From: Bacteroidetes bacterium GWF2_38_335
GTDB lineage: Bacteria > Bacteroidota > Bacteroidia > Bacteroidales > GWF2-38-335
Direction: 5' to 3'
Length of the DNA stretch: 64,000 bases
NCBI GenBank assembly: GCA_001769535.1
Contig: MEOH01000018.1
Location: 124,001-188,000, forward strand
Shown piece by piece: positions 41,924 through 49,912 of this stretch (positions are counted from its first letter, which is position 1; each line of letters begins with the position of its first letter). The position numbers were made by a program, and so were the translations under genes. Under the pieces are notes generated by a model. It worked only from the letters and a program-made list of their open reading frames with translations, did no database searches and had not been told where the DNA came from.

Positions 41924-42859
41924 TTATATTTTCAACTTAGCAGATAACTCCAGCATTTTCTTTATCGGAATTACTGCTTTTTCAATGAGTTTTTTATCCA
42001 TAATAATTTCAGGTGATTCATTTTTAAGAGAATGATATACTTTTTCTAGTGTAATCATTTTCATATATTTACAATCATTACATCCGCAAGTAGAGTCAAT
42101 AGGGGGGGCCGGAATGAATGTTTTTTCCGGATTTTCTTTTTTCATCTGGTGAATGATTCCGGATTCTGTTGCCACAATATATTTAAGCGAAACATCAGTT
42201 TTGGCGAATTTAAGTAAAGATGAAGTGGATCCTATATGGTCGGCAATTATCAATAATGGTTTTTTACATTCGGGATGGGCCAGAATTTTAGCATCGGGAT
42301 TTTCTTTTTTTAGCTGAATTATTTTTTCAACAGAAAATTCTTCATGAACGTGACAGGCACCGTCCCAAACTACCATATTTCTTTCTGTTTTGCTGTTAAT
42401 ATAATTTCCCAGATTTCTGTCAGGTGCAAAAATTATTTTTTGATTTTTTGGTAAACTATCAACAATCTGCAGGGCATTTGATGAAGTACAGCAAATATCT
42501 GTCAGGGCTTTTATTTCGGCTGTTGTATTAACATATGAAATAACAATATAATCCGGATATTTTTCTTTAAACTTTATAAAATCTTCAGCTTTACATGAAT
42601 CAGCCAGAGAACATCCGGCGTCACGATCAGGAAGAATAACTTTTTTTTCGGGCGCCAGCATTTTTACTGTTTCTGCCATAAAATAGACTCCGGCAAGCAC
42701 AATAATTTTTTCCTTTAATTTTTCAGCTATTTGCGCAAGATACAGGCTATCTCCTAAATAATCAGCAATATCCTGAATTTCCGGAATCTGATAATAATGA
42801 GCCAGAATTACTGCATTCTTTTCTTTTTTCAGCTTTAATATTTCTTCTTTATAGTTCAT
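41924..42859 (-). CDS. nadA: Quinolinate synthase A
   Basis: From the ATG at 42859 the protein is 311 residues, the usual size; a longer frame starting at 42922 would add 21 unlikely residues and run into an inverted repeat. It has AVILAHYYQIPEIQDIADYLGDSL at the start, YVNTTAEIKALTDICCTSSNA, HPECKKPLLIIADHIGSTSSLL, and the late GCNDCKYMK motif. Conserved Cys residues for the 4Fe-4S cluster are visible. NadA condenses iminoaspartate with dihydroxyacetone phosphate in NAD synthesis. NadB and NadC genes are not in this window. Confidence 0.95.
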   Translation of the reverse strand: MNYKEEILKLKKEKNAVILAHYYQIPEIQDIADYLGDSLYLAQIAEKLKEKIIVLAGVYFMAETVKMLAPEKKVILPDRDAGCSLADSCKAEDFIKFKEKYPDYIVISYVNTTAEIKALTDICCTSSNALQIVDSLPKNQKIIFAPDRNLGNYINSKTERNMVVWDGACHVHEEFSVEKIIQLKKENPDAKILAHPECKKPLLIIADHIGSTSSLLKFAKTDVSLKYIVATESGIIHQMKKENPEKTFIPAPPIDSTCGCNDCKYMKMITLEKVYHSLKNESPEIIMDKKLIEKAVIPIKKMLELSAKLKI

Positions 42860-42900
42860 AAAGTTTGAAAGTTTAACGATTGTAAAGTTACAAAAAAGAT

Positions 42901-43024
42901 TAGTTGATTTGTTGATTAGCAAATTAGCAGATTAGCAAATGCTAAAAATAAATATTTGCTTGCAAATATTTATTTTTAGACTAATTTGCACATCAACCAA
43001 TTTGCAAATTTGCTAATCAACTAT
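42901..43024. repeat. Long AT-rich inverted repeat upstream of nadA
   Basis: The core is a perfect 18-bp stem: CTAAAAATAAATATTTGC (42942-42959) and its complement (42962-42979), with only TT between. Outer arms (42901-42941 and 42980-43024) are imperfect complements built from words like GATTAGCAAAT and TTGATTAGCA. Total span is about 124 bp. The rest of 43025-43480 is AT-rich and holds no gene that I can support. Confidence 0.8.
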
Positions 43025-43485
43025 TATTAATTATTATATTTTTAAAATTTAAAAAGAAATAGTCATATTAATAGGTCTGTTAATACTGTTTGAAAATTTA
43101 TTGAATTTTATTTGTTTTTTAAGATTATAAAAAGTTAATGATGATATATCAACAACATTGTTAAAATCTGTTTACTGAAACACAAAATTTTAGATTAGAA
43201 ATGAACAGAGTGTTAATAGCAAAACCGGTAATAAAAAACATTAAAAAAAAATATACATACCAGTTAAAAAAATGTTGATGAATTGGCTTTAAAAAAATGC
43301 TAAGTAATTTTGTTTTTTGAAATAGAAAATTAAAGCAAAACATTTTTTAAAAAGTCAAGATAAAAGAATCATTTTTTAGCAATATTCAATTAACAGATTT
43401 TTAAAAACCGGTTAATAAAATGAACTGTCTGATCTGTAAATTTATAATAATATTTGACTATTCTTGTGTCGTGAAAATAACCAAA

Positions 43486-43499
43486 TTAACCGCGGTTAA
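43486..43499. promoter_or_regulatory. 14-bp perfect palindrome upstream of rpiB
   Basis: TTAACCGCGGTTAA lies about 47 nt before the rpiB ATG. The GC core stands out in very AT-rich DNA, so it may be an operator for an unknown repressor. Confidence 0.4.
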
Positions 43500-43546
43500 T
43501 AACTATTTTTTTAATAATTCTTGTAAAATTTAACTAACTAAAGATA

Positions 43547-43993
43547 ATGGAGATAGAAAATAAAACCATCGGAATTGCCTGCGATCATGCTGCATATAAA
43601 ACCAAAGAAGCTTTAAAGGAAAAATTGATGAATCAGGGTTATGCGGTCATGGATTTTGGAACTCATTCTGAAGAAAGTTGTGATTATCCGGATTTTGCAC
43701 ATTTATTGGGCGAAGCCATTTCAAAAAAGAAATGTGATTTTGGATTTTCACTTTGTGGCAGTGGAAACGGAATTACCATGACAGCAAACAAACACAAAGG
43801 AGTTAGAGCTGCTTTGTGCTGGATGCCCGAAATTGCCACTCTCGCAAAACAACACAATGACGCCAATATTTGCGGAATTCCCGCCCGCTTTGTAACCATT
43901 GAACAAGCTTTTGCCATTGCCGATGCTTTTATTAAAGCTGAATTTGAAGGTGGAAGACATCAGAAAAGGGTTGAAAAGATTGAGGCAGTTTAA
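43547..43993 (+). CDS. rpiB: Ribose-5-phosphate isomerase B
   Basis: A 148-residue RpiB/LacAB-fold protein. It has IGIACDHAAYKTKE at 8-21, DYPDFAHLLGEAI, then SLCGSGNGITMTANK with the catalytic Cys at C70 and the GSGNG phosphate loop. H103 in KQHNDANI is a further active-site residue. It interconverts ribose 5-phosphate and ribulose 5-phosphate in the pentose phosphate pathway. The gene runs alone between nadA and mtaB, which are both on the other strand. Length and motifs are normal. Confidence 0.95.
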   Translation: MEIENKTIGIACDHAAYKTKEALKEKLMNQGYAVMDFGTHSEESCDYPDFAHLLGEAISKKKCDFGFSLCGSGNGITMTANKHKGVRAALCWMPEIATLAKQHNDANICGIPARFVTIEQAFAIADAFIKAEFEGGRHQKRVEKIEAV

Positions 43994-44029
43994 CGGCCAA
44001 ACAGTATTAAGGTAATTTTGTGGATTTGA

Positions 44030-45325
44030 TCAGCATTCGCGTATCTTCCCGCCCCACATACAATTTTCATCCTTAATTTTGGTTAGCACGACGGTGCGAA
44101 TATTATTTTTTAGTTTTTCATCAAACGGGGCGTATACTTTAATATAGTTGTCGGTAAAACCATGCAATTCATTGCCCGATTTTCTGTTTTCAAATAAAAC
44201 CGTGTGCTCTGTGCCCATATTTTTCTCAAAAAAGGCAATTGTTTTTTTCGCTGACAGCTCATGAAGCAGATTGCTGCGCGCCTTCATATCATTTGCACTT
44301 ACCTGATTCGGGAAATCGAATGCCTTTGTGTTTTTTCTCCGCGAGTAGCTGAACACATGCAGGTAGGCAAGCTCTTGGTTTTTCAGAAAATCCAGTCCTT
44401 CCATGAAATCCTCATCCGTTTCGCCGGGAAAACCCACAATAACATCACTGCCAACCGAGGCAAGGGGCATTTCGGAAATAATTTCTTTGACCACATCTTC
44501 AAAAACTTTTCTGAGATATCTGCGCTGCATCAGTTTTAAAACCTTATCACTGGCCGCTTGCAAAGGAATATGAAAATGCGGCATGATTTTGTCCGACTTT
44601 GCAACCAGCTCAATGATTTCGCGGGTAACCAGATTGGGTTCGATGGAGGAGATCCGTATCCTTGGGATATCAACTTTCTCATTAAGCTCTGAAAGAAGCC
44701 GGTAAAAATTTTCTCCGGTGGATTTTCCAAAATCCCCGATATTGACTCCGGTCAGTATTATTTCCTTAACTCCTTTCAGGGCAATAATTTTTGCTTCATC
44801 AACAATTTCGGTTATTGCGGGATTGCGGCTGTTTCCGCGGGCCAGCGGAATGGTGCAGTAGGCACATTTGTAATCGCAGCCGTCCTGTATTTTCAGGAAC
44901 GAGCGGGTGCGGTCGCCCACCGAATACGAATGGGCAAATCGGGCTTCACTGATATCACATGAAAAAGCTTTATTTTTAGGTTCCTTTTCCGCTTCCTCAA
45001 CGAATTTTACCAGATCAAACTTTTCGGCATTTCCCAAAACCAGTGAAACTCCGGGCATCTCAGAAAGTTCCTGAGCTTTCAGTTGTGCATAGCATCCCAC
45101 CACAATAATTTTTCCTTTTGGAAACCTGTTGTGTGTTTTTTTAATAACATCCCTGCATTTTCTTTCGGCTTTTTCGGTAACCAGACAGGTGTTGATCACA
45201 TAATAATCTGACTCCTCATTAAAATCGGAATGTTCAAAAAAATCAGGATTGAACAATCGCGCCAAGGTGGAGGTTTCTGAAAAATTCAGCTTGCAGCCGA
45301 GGGTATGGAAGGCTATTTTTTTCAA
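44030..45325 (-). CDS. mtaB: tRNA t6A37 methylthiotransferase MtaB
   Basis: The 431-residue radical SAM enzyme begins AFHTLGCKLNFSETSTL, the N-terminal UPF0004 domain with its cluster Cys. It has the radical SAM CxxxCxxC in IQDGCDYKCAYCTIPLARG, and a C-terminal TRAM-like part. LGCKLN at the start and IQDGCDYKCAYC separate MtaB from MiaB, which also occurs in this window near 61 kb. MtaB adds a methylthio group to t6A at position 37 of tRNA. The gene lies downstream of phoH with 76 nt between, in which a small GC-rich hairpin sits. Confidence 0.93.
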   Translation of the reverse strand: MKKIAFHTLGCKLNFSETSTLARLFNPDFFEHSDFNEESDYYVINTCLVTEKAERKCRDVIKKTHNRFPKGKIIVVGCYAQLKAQELSEMPGVSLVLGNAEKFDLVKFVEEAEKEPKNKAFSCDISEARFAHSYSVGDRTRSFLKIQDGCDYKCAYCTIPLARGNSRNPAITEIVDEAKIIALKGVKEIILTGVNIGDFGKSTGENFYRLLSELNEKVDIPRIRISSIEPNLVTREIIELVAKSDKIMPHFHIPLQAASDKVLKLMQRRYLRKVFEDVVKEIISEMPLASVGSDVIVGFPGETDEDFMEGLDFLKNQELAYLHVFSYSRRKNTKAFDFPNQVSANDMKARSNLLHELSAKKTIAFFEKNMGTEHTVLFENRKSGNELHGFTDNYIKVYAPFDEKLKNNIRTVVLTKIKDENCMWGGKIREC

Positions 45326-45345
45326 TATTATTTGTGATGTATTAA

Positions 45346-45383
45346 CCCTCCCCCTGCCCCTCCAAGGAGGGGAGGTCTCAGGG
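45346..45383. repeat. CCCCTCC/GGAGGGG hairpin, copy 1
   Basis: CCCCTCC (45357-45363) and GGAGGGG (45366-45372) pair around AA, and the flanks CCCTCC and GGAGGT extend it. A near copy lies at 60242-60272. It is between phoH and mtaB and may be a dispersed repeat. Confidence 0.6.
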
Positions 45384-45401
45384 AAAAAATTATTTTTTAT
45401 C

Positions 45402-46733
45402 CTACAGCAGGTTGCTGGCCAGTTCGGCGAGGTAACTGCGTTCTCCTTTAATCAGGTTAACGTGTGAAAAAATGTCCTGTCCGCGCATCTTGTCGGTCAG
45501 GTATGTTAAACCGTTTGATTTTGAATCAAGGTATGGGGAGTCGATTTGCTGAATGTCGCCGGTAAAGATCATTTTTGTTCCTTCGCCTGCGCGGGTAATG
45601 ATTGTTTTTACCTCATGCGGTGTCAGGTTTTGTGCTTCGTCAACAATGAAGAAAATATTTGAAAGTGAGCGGCCGCGGATGTAGGCGAGCGGAGTGATCA
45701 CCAGTTTTTCGGTTTTCTGCATGTCTTCGATGGTCATGTATTCGGTGCTCTGTGGCTTGAACTTGTTTTTAATAACCGAAAGGTTGTCAAAAAGGGGTTG
45801 CATGTACGGACCGATTTTTTCTTTTACGTCACCGGGTAAAAATCCCATGTCGCGGTTGGCGAGGGGAACAATAGGACGGGCGAGAAAAATCTGGTTGTAT
45901 CTTTTTCTCTGGAATAACGCGGCAGCCAGGGCTAGCAGTGTTTTTCCGGTACCTGCTTTACCAGTCAGGGCGATTAGCTGGACTTCGGGACGAATAAGTG
46001 CGTCAATGGCAAAGGTTTGTTCGGCATTTCGGGGTTCTATTCCGTAAACCTGCATTTTTTCCACCCGGTTTATCAACTTTTCATTAGGGTCAAAATGAGC
46101 AAGAGCACTTGATTTTAATCCCTTAAGAATAAGGTACTGGTGTGCAAAGGGCTTGAATTTGAATTTGAATTCTCCCACAGGAATACCATGATAATCCTCA
46201 TACATCTTGTTGATGGCGGCGGGATCAATATCTTCAATGGTTTCAACACCTTTATTCAGTTCATCAATATTTCTTACCTTATCGGTTTCATAGTCCTGCG
46301 CCAGAAAACCCAGTGATTTGGCTTTCATCCTCAGGTTGATGTCCTTGGTAATCAGTATAACGGTTTTATTCGGGTTATTGCGGAAAGTATATTCGGTAAT
46401 GGAAAGAATCCGGTGATCGGGAGTCATTTCGGGAAATGATTGGGAAACCTTTTCGGAGAAGGCTTTTCCTGTTTCAATAAACAGTTTGCCAAGTCCTTTT
46501 CCCAGCTTAATACCCTCGTTGATTAGTATATGGTCGCCCGAAAGCTTGTCCAGTTCACGGGTAAATTCACGGGCATGAAGGTTGATCAGGTCAGAGCCCT
46601 TTTTAAACTTATCAAGTTCTTCAAGAACTACAATTGGAATGACAATATCATTGTTCTGAAAAGCATAAATGCACTTGTAATCGTGAAGAAGGACGTTGGT
46701 GTCCAGAATAAAAATCTTAGTGTTTTTTGCCAT
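45402..46733 (-). CDS. PIN-PhoH family RNA-binding ATPase
   Basis: The 443-residue protein has an N-terminal PIN domain (KIFILDTNVLLHDYKCIYAFQNN, then VVLEELDKFKKGS). A C-terminal PhoH ATPase domain follows with Walker A GKAGTGKTLLALAAAL and Walker B-like FFIVDEAQNLTPHEVK. This is the YlaK/PhoH2 type: an RNase fused to a helicase-like ATPase. It differs from the shorter PhoH linked to ybeY in other bacteria. The role is probably RNA processing under stress; the substrate is unknown. A -7 box sits 26-33 nt upstream of the ATG. Confidence 0.9.
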   Translation of the reverse strand: MAKNTKIFILDTNVLLHDYKCIYAFQNNDIVIPIVVLEELDKFKKGSDLINLHAREFTRELDKLSGDHILINEGIKLGKGLGKLFIETGKAFSEKVSQSFPEMTPDHRILSITEYTFRNNPNKTVILITKDINLRMKAKSLGFLAQDYETDKVRNIDELNKGVETIEDIDPAAINKMYEDYHGIPVGEFKFKFKPFAHQYLILKGLKSSALAHFDPNEKLINRVEKMQVYGIEPRNAEQTFAIDALIRPEVQLIALTGKAGTGKTLLALAAALFQRKRYNQIFLARPIVPLANRDMGFLPGDVKEKIGPYMQPLFDNLSVIKNKFKPQSTEYMTIEDMQKTEKLVITPLAYIRGRSLSNIFFIVDEAQNLTPHEVKTIITRAGEGTKMIFTGDIQQIDSPYLDSKSNGLTYLTDKMRGQDIFSHVNLIKGERSYLAELASNLL

Positions 46734-46758
46734 ACAATAGTTTTTAGAATGTCGTTTT

Positions 46759-46766
46759 CAAAAGTA
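46759..46766 (-). promoter_or_regulatory. -7 box TACTTTTG of the PIN-PhoH gene
   Basis: An exact TAnnTTTG match on the minus strand, 25 nt before the ATG at 46733; a TTG upstream is present but close. Confidence 0.5.
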
Positions 46767-46842
46767 CGTAAAAATGTTCAATTGGGTTTTGGGATGATTA
46801 ATTTTTGCCGCTAATGCGCGAATTTTTTTTGTGTAATATTGG

Positions 46843-47271
46843 TTACTTCTTCTCCCATATCAGTTTTTTTCCAAAACCCAGGCGGTTATCGGTGAATTTT
46901 AATTTGTTCAGATCAATTACCCACAAATGTGTTTTCATTAACATTGCAACGGGAAACCTTTTCAGATATCGTGCCTTGACTTTTTTATGCAATTCATCGT
47001 TGGGTTCATACATTACGCCACAAAATTGCAATCCCTGAATCTTTCCCACCAGATTGGTTTCTAAAACAATTGAGCCTGCAACCTGATTGTTTTCCTTTGT
47101 GTCTTTCACGTGTTTTGTTTCGTGATCTGAGGTAAAAACAAGCATGTTTTCTTCCTCCAGATAAACATAGAAACAATTGGCGCACCATGGCTTATTTCCT
47201 GCTGATGTTGCCAGCGTGAGCACATGATGCTTATTGATGAATTCAATAATTCTTTTGTCAATGTCTGACAT
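46843..47271 (-). CDS. Pyridoxamine 5'-phosphate oxidase-like flavin-binding protein
   Basis: From the ATG at 47271 (MSDIDKRIIEFINKHHVLTLAT) the protein is 142 residues; the frame extends to 47307 but that would cross the -7 box. It has VLTLATSAGNKPWCANCFYVYLEEENMLVFTSDHETKHVKD, the split-barrel flavin-binding fold of the PNPOx superfamily, YhbP/UPF0306-like. Substrates are unknown. It is divergently transcribed from the M1 peptidase gene, only 53 nt away, so the two share a promoter region. Confidence 0.82.
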   Translation of the reverse strand: MSDIDKRIIEFINKHHVLTLATSAGNKPWCANCFYVYLEEENMLVFTSDHETKHVKDTKENNQVAGSIVLETNLVGKIQGLQFCGVMYEPNDELHKKVKARYLKRFPVAMLMKTHLWVIDLNKLKFTDNRLGFGKKLIWEKK

Positions 47272-47293
47272 TTCCTTAATTTTTATAATTTTA

Positions 47294-47301
47294 CAAATAT
47301 A
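47294..47301 (-). promoter_or_regulatory. -7 box TATATTTG of the PNPOx-like gene
   Basis: The minus-strand TATATTTG matches TAnnTTTG and lies 22 nt before the ATG at 47271. It falls inside the 53-bp gap shared with the M1 peptidase gene. Confidence 0.5.
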
Positions 47302-47324
47302 TTTCAAATGATTGATAAACTGCC

Positions 47325-49259
47325 ATGAAACAAGTTTTACTGTTTTTTTTCGGCCTCATTTCTTTGGCTGCGCTTGCTCAGGTGAGGGATTTTCAACAAG
47401 GTCCGGATATCTGCTCAAAATCAAAAATTGAACTGTTCAAAAGCTATAAAAACACTAAAAACTTAAAAGGCGCAGGCGGAATGTATGACCTGAAATACCA
47501 CCGGTTTGAATGGAACATCAATCCTTATATTGAATCTATTCAGGGAAATGTCACTTCTTATTTTGTTCCGTCATCTTCACTTACCGAAATCACTTTTGAC
47601 CTGTCCGATACCCTGATAGTTGATTCGGTGAAATACCATGGAATTCTTTGTGCAAATACTCTTTCCGCGGATGTCCTGACCATTACCTTTCCCTCTCTGC
47701 TACCCGCATCAGTACTCGATTCGGTTACCGTTTTTTATCATGGTGAACCGCGCGAAAATTTCAGGGCTTTTACTCAGGATTGGTATAATTCCCATGCAAT
47801 AATATGGACGCTTTCTGAACCCTACGGGGCAAAAGAGTGGTGGCCGTGTAAACAGGATCTGAACGATAAAATCGATTCCATAGACATTTTTGTAACGGCC
47901 CACCTGCGCAATAAGGTTGGAAGCAACGGAATCATCGTTTCCGAAACAATCAGCGACACGCTCAAAACCACCCACTGGAAACACCGGCATCCCATTGCGG
48001 CTTATCTTGTTGCCATTGCGGTAACTGACTATGTTGAATATTCTGATTATTGCGTGTTGTCAGAAGATGATTCAATCCAGATCCTGAATTACGTTTTTTC
48101 TGAAGATTCGGCCGAAATTGCCACTCTTACCCCAATTACTGCAGATTGTATGGAAAAATTCAACAGTAATTTTTTAATGTATCCCTACAAAAATGAAAAG
48201 TACGGCCATGCACAATTTACCTGGCCCGGAGGCATGGAGCACCAAACCATGAGTTTTATGGGGTCTTTTGGATACGAAATCGTGTCGCATGAACTTGCCC
48301 ACATGTGGTTTGGCGATTATATCACCTGCGGCTCATGGCACGACATCTGGGTAAACGAGAGTTTTGCCACCTACCTTTGCGGATGGGGTTATCAGTATTT
48401 TTTCGGCGGAATTTACTGGAAACTATGGCTAGATATCAATATTGAACGCATTACAGAATATCCCGACGGATCGGTTTATTGCCCCGACACCACCGACGTG
48501 GAACGTGTTTTCAGCAGCCGTTTGTCTTACCGTAAAGGCTCGGCACTGCTGCACATGCTGAGATGGGAGTTGGGCGATTCTGTTTGGTATCTGTCCATGA
48601 GAAACATCCTCAGCGATCCGGCCCTGGCTAACAATTATGCCATGACCGAGGATATTGTCGGGCATTTTGAAGCTGCCGGAGACACTTCACTTACCGAATT
48701 TTTCAACGACTGGTTTTATGGCGAGGGTTATCCGCAATATCAGATACACTGGATTCAGGATGAATCAAACCATGTTACCATGACCATATCGCAAACACAG
48801 TCGCATGAATCGGTATCCTTTTATGAAATGCATCTGCCCATTATGTTTTATGGCGAAGGAACCGACAGTCTGGTTCGCATCAAACACAGTTTTTCAGGCG
48901 AAAGTTTTGAAATCAATCCGGGTTTTTCTATTGACAGTGTGGTGCTCGATCCCGACCTCTGGCTGCTTACCAAAGATGCCCTTATTCAAAAAATTGAAGC
49001 CCCCGAACAGGAAGAAAATATTACCATTGCACCAAATCCGGTGCGTGATTTTCTGGAAATTAAAGTGAAAACCCCTCTCGAAATAAAAGAACTTAGTATA
49101 TTTGACAGCTCCGGTAAAATTGTATTCAGTACACTGGCCGGCAATGATAAATTAAAAATGAAAACCGACATTTCCCTGCTGCCCGGGGGACAATATACTG
49201 CGGTTATCACAACAAACGGGGGCACGTACAGAAAAAAAATTATTAAACTTAAAAATTAA
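47325..49259 (+). CDS. Secreted M1 family aminopeptidase with T9SS sorting domain
   Basis: A 644-residue protein with a signal peptide (MKQVLLFFFGLISLAALA). The M1 domain has GGMEHQTM near residue 302, a variant of the GxMEN exopeptidase motif. The zinc motif is HELAH (H322, E323, H326), with the third ligand E345 in NESFATY. The last 85 or so residues (ENITIAPNPVRDFLEIKV ... YRKKIIKLKN) are a T9SS type A sorting domain. The protein thus probably acts outside the cell in peptide breakdown. Its stop is 3 nt from the start of ribE, an unexpected pairing likely due to compact spacing alone. Confidence 0.92.
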   Translation: MKQVLLFFFGLISLAALAQVRDFQQGPDICSKSKIELFKSYKNTKNLKGAGGMYDLKYHRFEWNINPYIESIQGNVTSYFVPSSSLTEITFDLSDTLIVDSVKYHGILCANTLSADVLTITFPSLLPASVLDSVTVFYHGEPRENFRAFTQDWYNSHAIIWTLSEPYGAKEWWPCKQDLNDKIDSIDIFVTAHLRNKVGSNGIIVSETISDTLKTTHWKHRHPIAAYLVAIAVTDYVEYSDYCVLSEDDSIQILNYVFSEDSAEIATLTPITADCMEKFNSNFLMYPYKNEKYGHAQFTWPGGMEHQTMSFMGSFGYEIVSHELAHMWFGDYITCGSWHDIWVNESFATYLCGWGYQYFFGGIYWKLWLDINIERITEYPDGSVYCPDTTDVERVFSSRLSYRKGSALLHMLRWELGDSVWYLSMRNILSDPALANNYAMTEDIVGHFEAAGDTSLTEFFNDWFYGEGYPQYQIHWIQDESNHVTMTISQTQSHESVSFYEMHLPIMFYGEGTDSLVRIKHSFSGESFEINPGFSIDSVVLDPDLWLLTKDALIQKIEAPEQEENITIAPNPVRDFLEIKVKTPLEIKELSIFDSSGKIVFSTLAGNDKLKMKTDISLLPGGQYTAVITTNGGTYRKKIIKLKN

Positions 49260-49262
49260 TTT

Positions 49263-49889
49263 ATGTTTTCAGGAATTGTAGAAGAAGCTGCTCCGGTAGT
49301 ATCACTGAAAAAAGAAAAGGAAAATCTGCACATTACCATGCAATGCAGTTTTGTGAATCAGTTAAAAATTGACCAGAGTGTATCACACAATGGTGTCTGT
49401 CTTACCGTTGTTAAGATTGACAAAAAAGCTAAAACCTACACCGTTACTGCCATTAAGGAAACCCTTGAAAAAACAAATCTCGGACTTCTGAAAAAAGGAA
49501 GCAAGGTTAATCTTGAGCGCAGCATGACCATGGATAAACTGCTTGACGGACACCTTGTTCAGGGACATGTGGACCAAACGGCCACCTGCACAGCTGTTAA
49601 GGAAGCAGACGGAAGCTGGTATTACACATTCGAATACGACAAAAAAAGAGGTAACATCACCGTTGAAAAAGGTTCCGTTTCGGTTAACGGAGTCAGTCTG
49701 ACCGTTGTTAATTCCAAACCGGGAAAATTTGATGTAGCCATCATTCCCTTTACATACGAGGTGACCAATTTCCATCAATTCAAAAAAGGCACTGTAGTAA
49801 ACCTTGAGTTTGATGTAATAGGCAAGTACATTCAGAAAATCATGGCCGGATATCTTGAAGGCATGGAAAAGAAAATGAAGAAAAAATAA
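49263..49889 (+). CDS. ribE: Riboflavin synthase, alpha subunit
   Basis: The 208-residue protein shows two lumazine-binding repeats. The first begins MFSGIVEEAAPVVSL and includes VSHNGVCLTVV. The second has LLDGHLVQGHVDQTATC and VSVNGVSLTVVN. The enzyme dismutates two 6,7-dimethyl-8-ribityllumazine molecules to riboflavin. Length is slightly above the usual 195-205. I see no FMN riboswitch upstream; the gene begins 3 nt after the M1 peptidase stop. Other riboflavin genes are not in the window. Confidence 0.95.
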   Translation: MFSGIVEEAAPVVSLKKEKENLHITMQCSFVNQLKIDQSVSHNGVCLTVVKIDKKAKTYTVTAIKETLEKTNLGLLKKGSKVNLERSMTMDKLLDGHLVQGHVDQTATCTAVKEADGSWYYTFEYDKKRGNITVEKGSVSVNGVSLTVVNSKPGKFDVAIIPFTYEVTNFHQFKKGTVVNLEFDVIGKYIQKIMAGYLEGMEKKMKKK

Positions 49890-49912
49890 AAACAGTCCGA
49901 ACTTAATACATT

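Noticed and set aside
43161-43343. 60-codon hydrophobic frame upstream of rpiB
   Set aside because: AT-rich sequence alone gives Phe/Leu/Ile-rich frames; no promoter or conserved pattern is visible.
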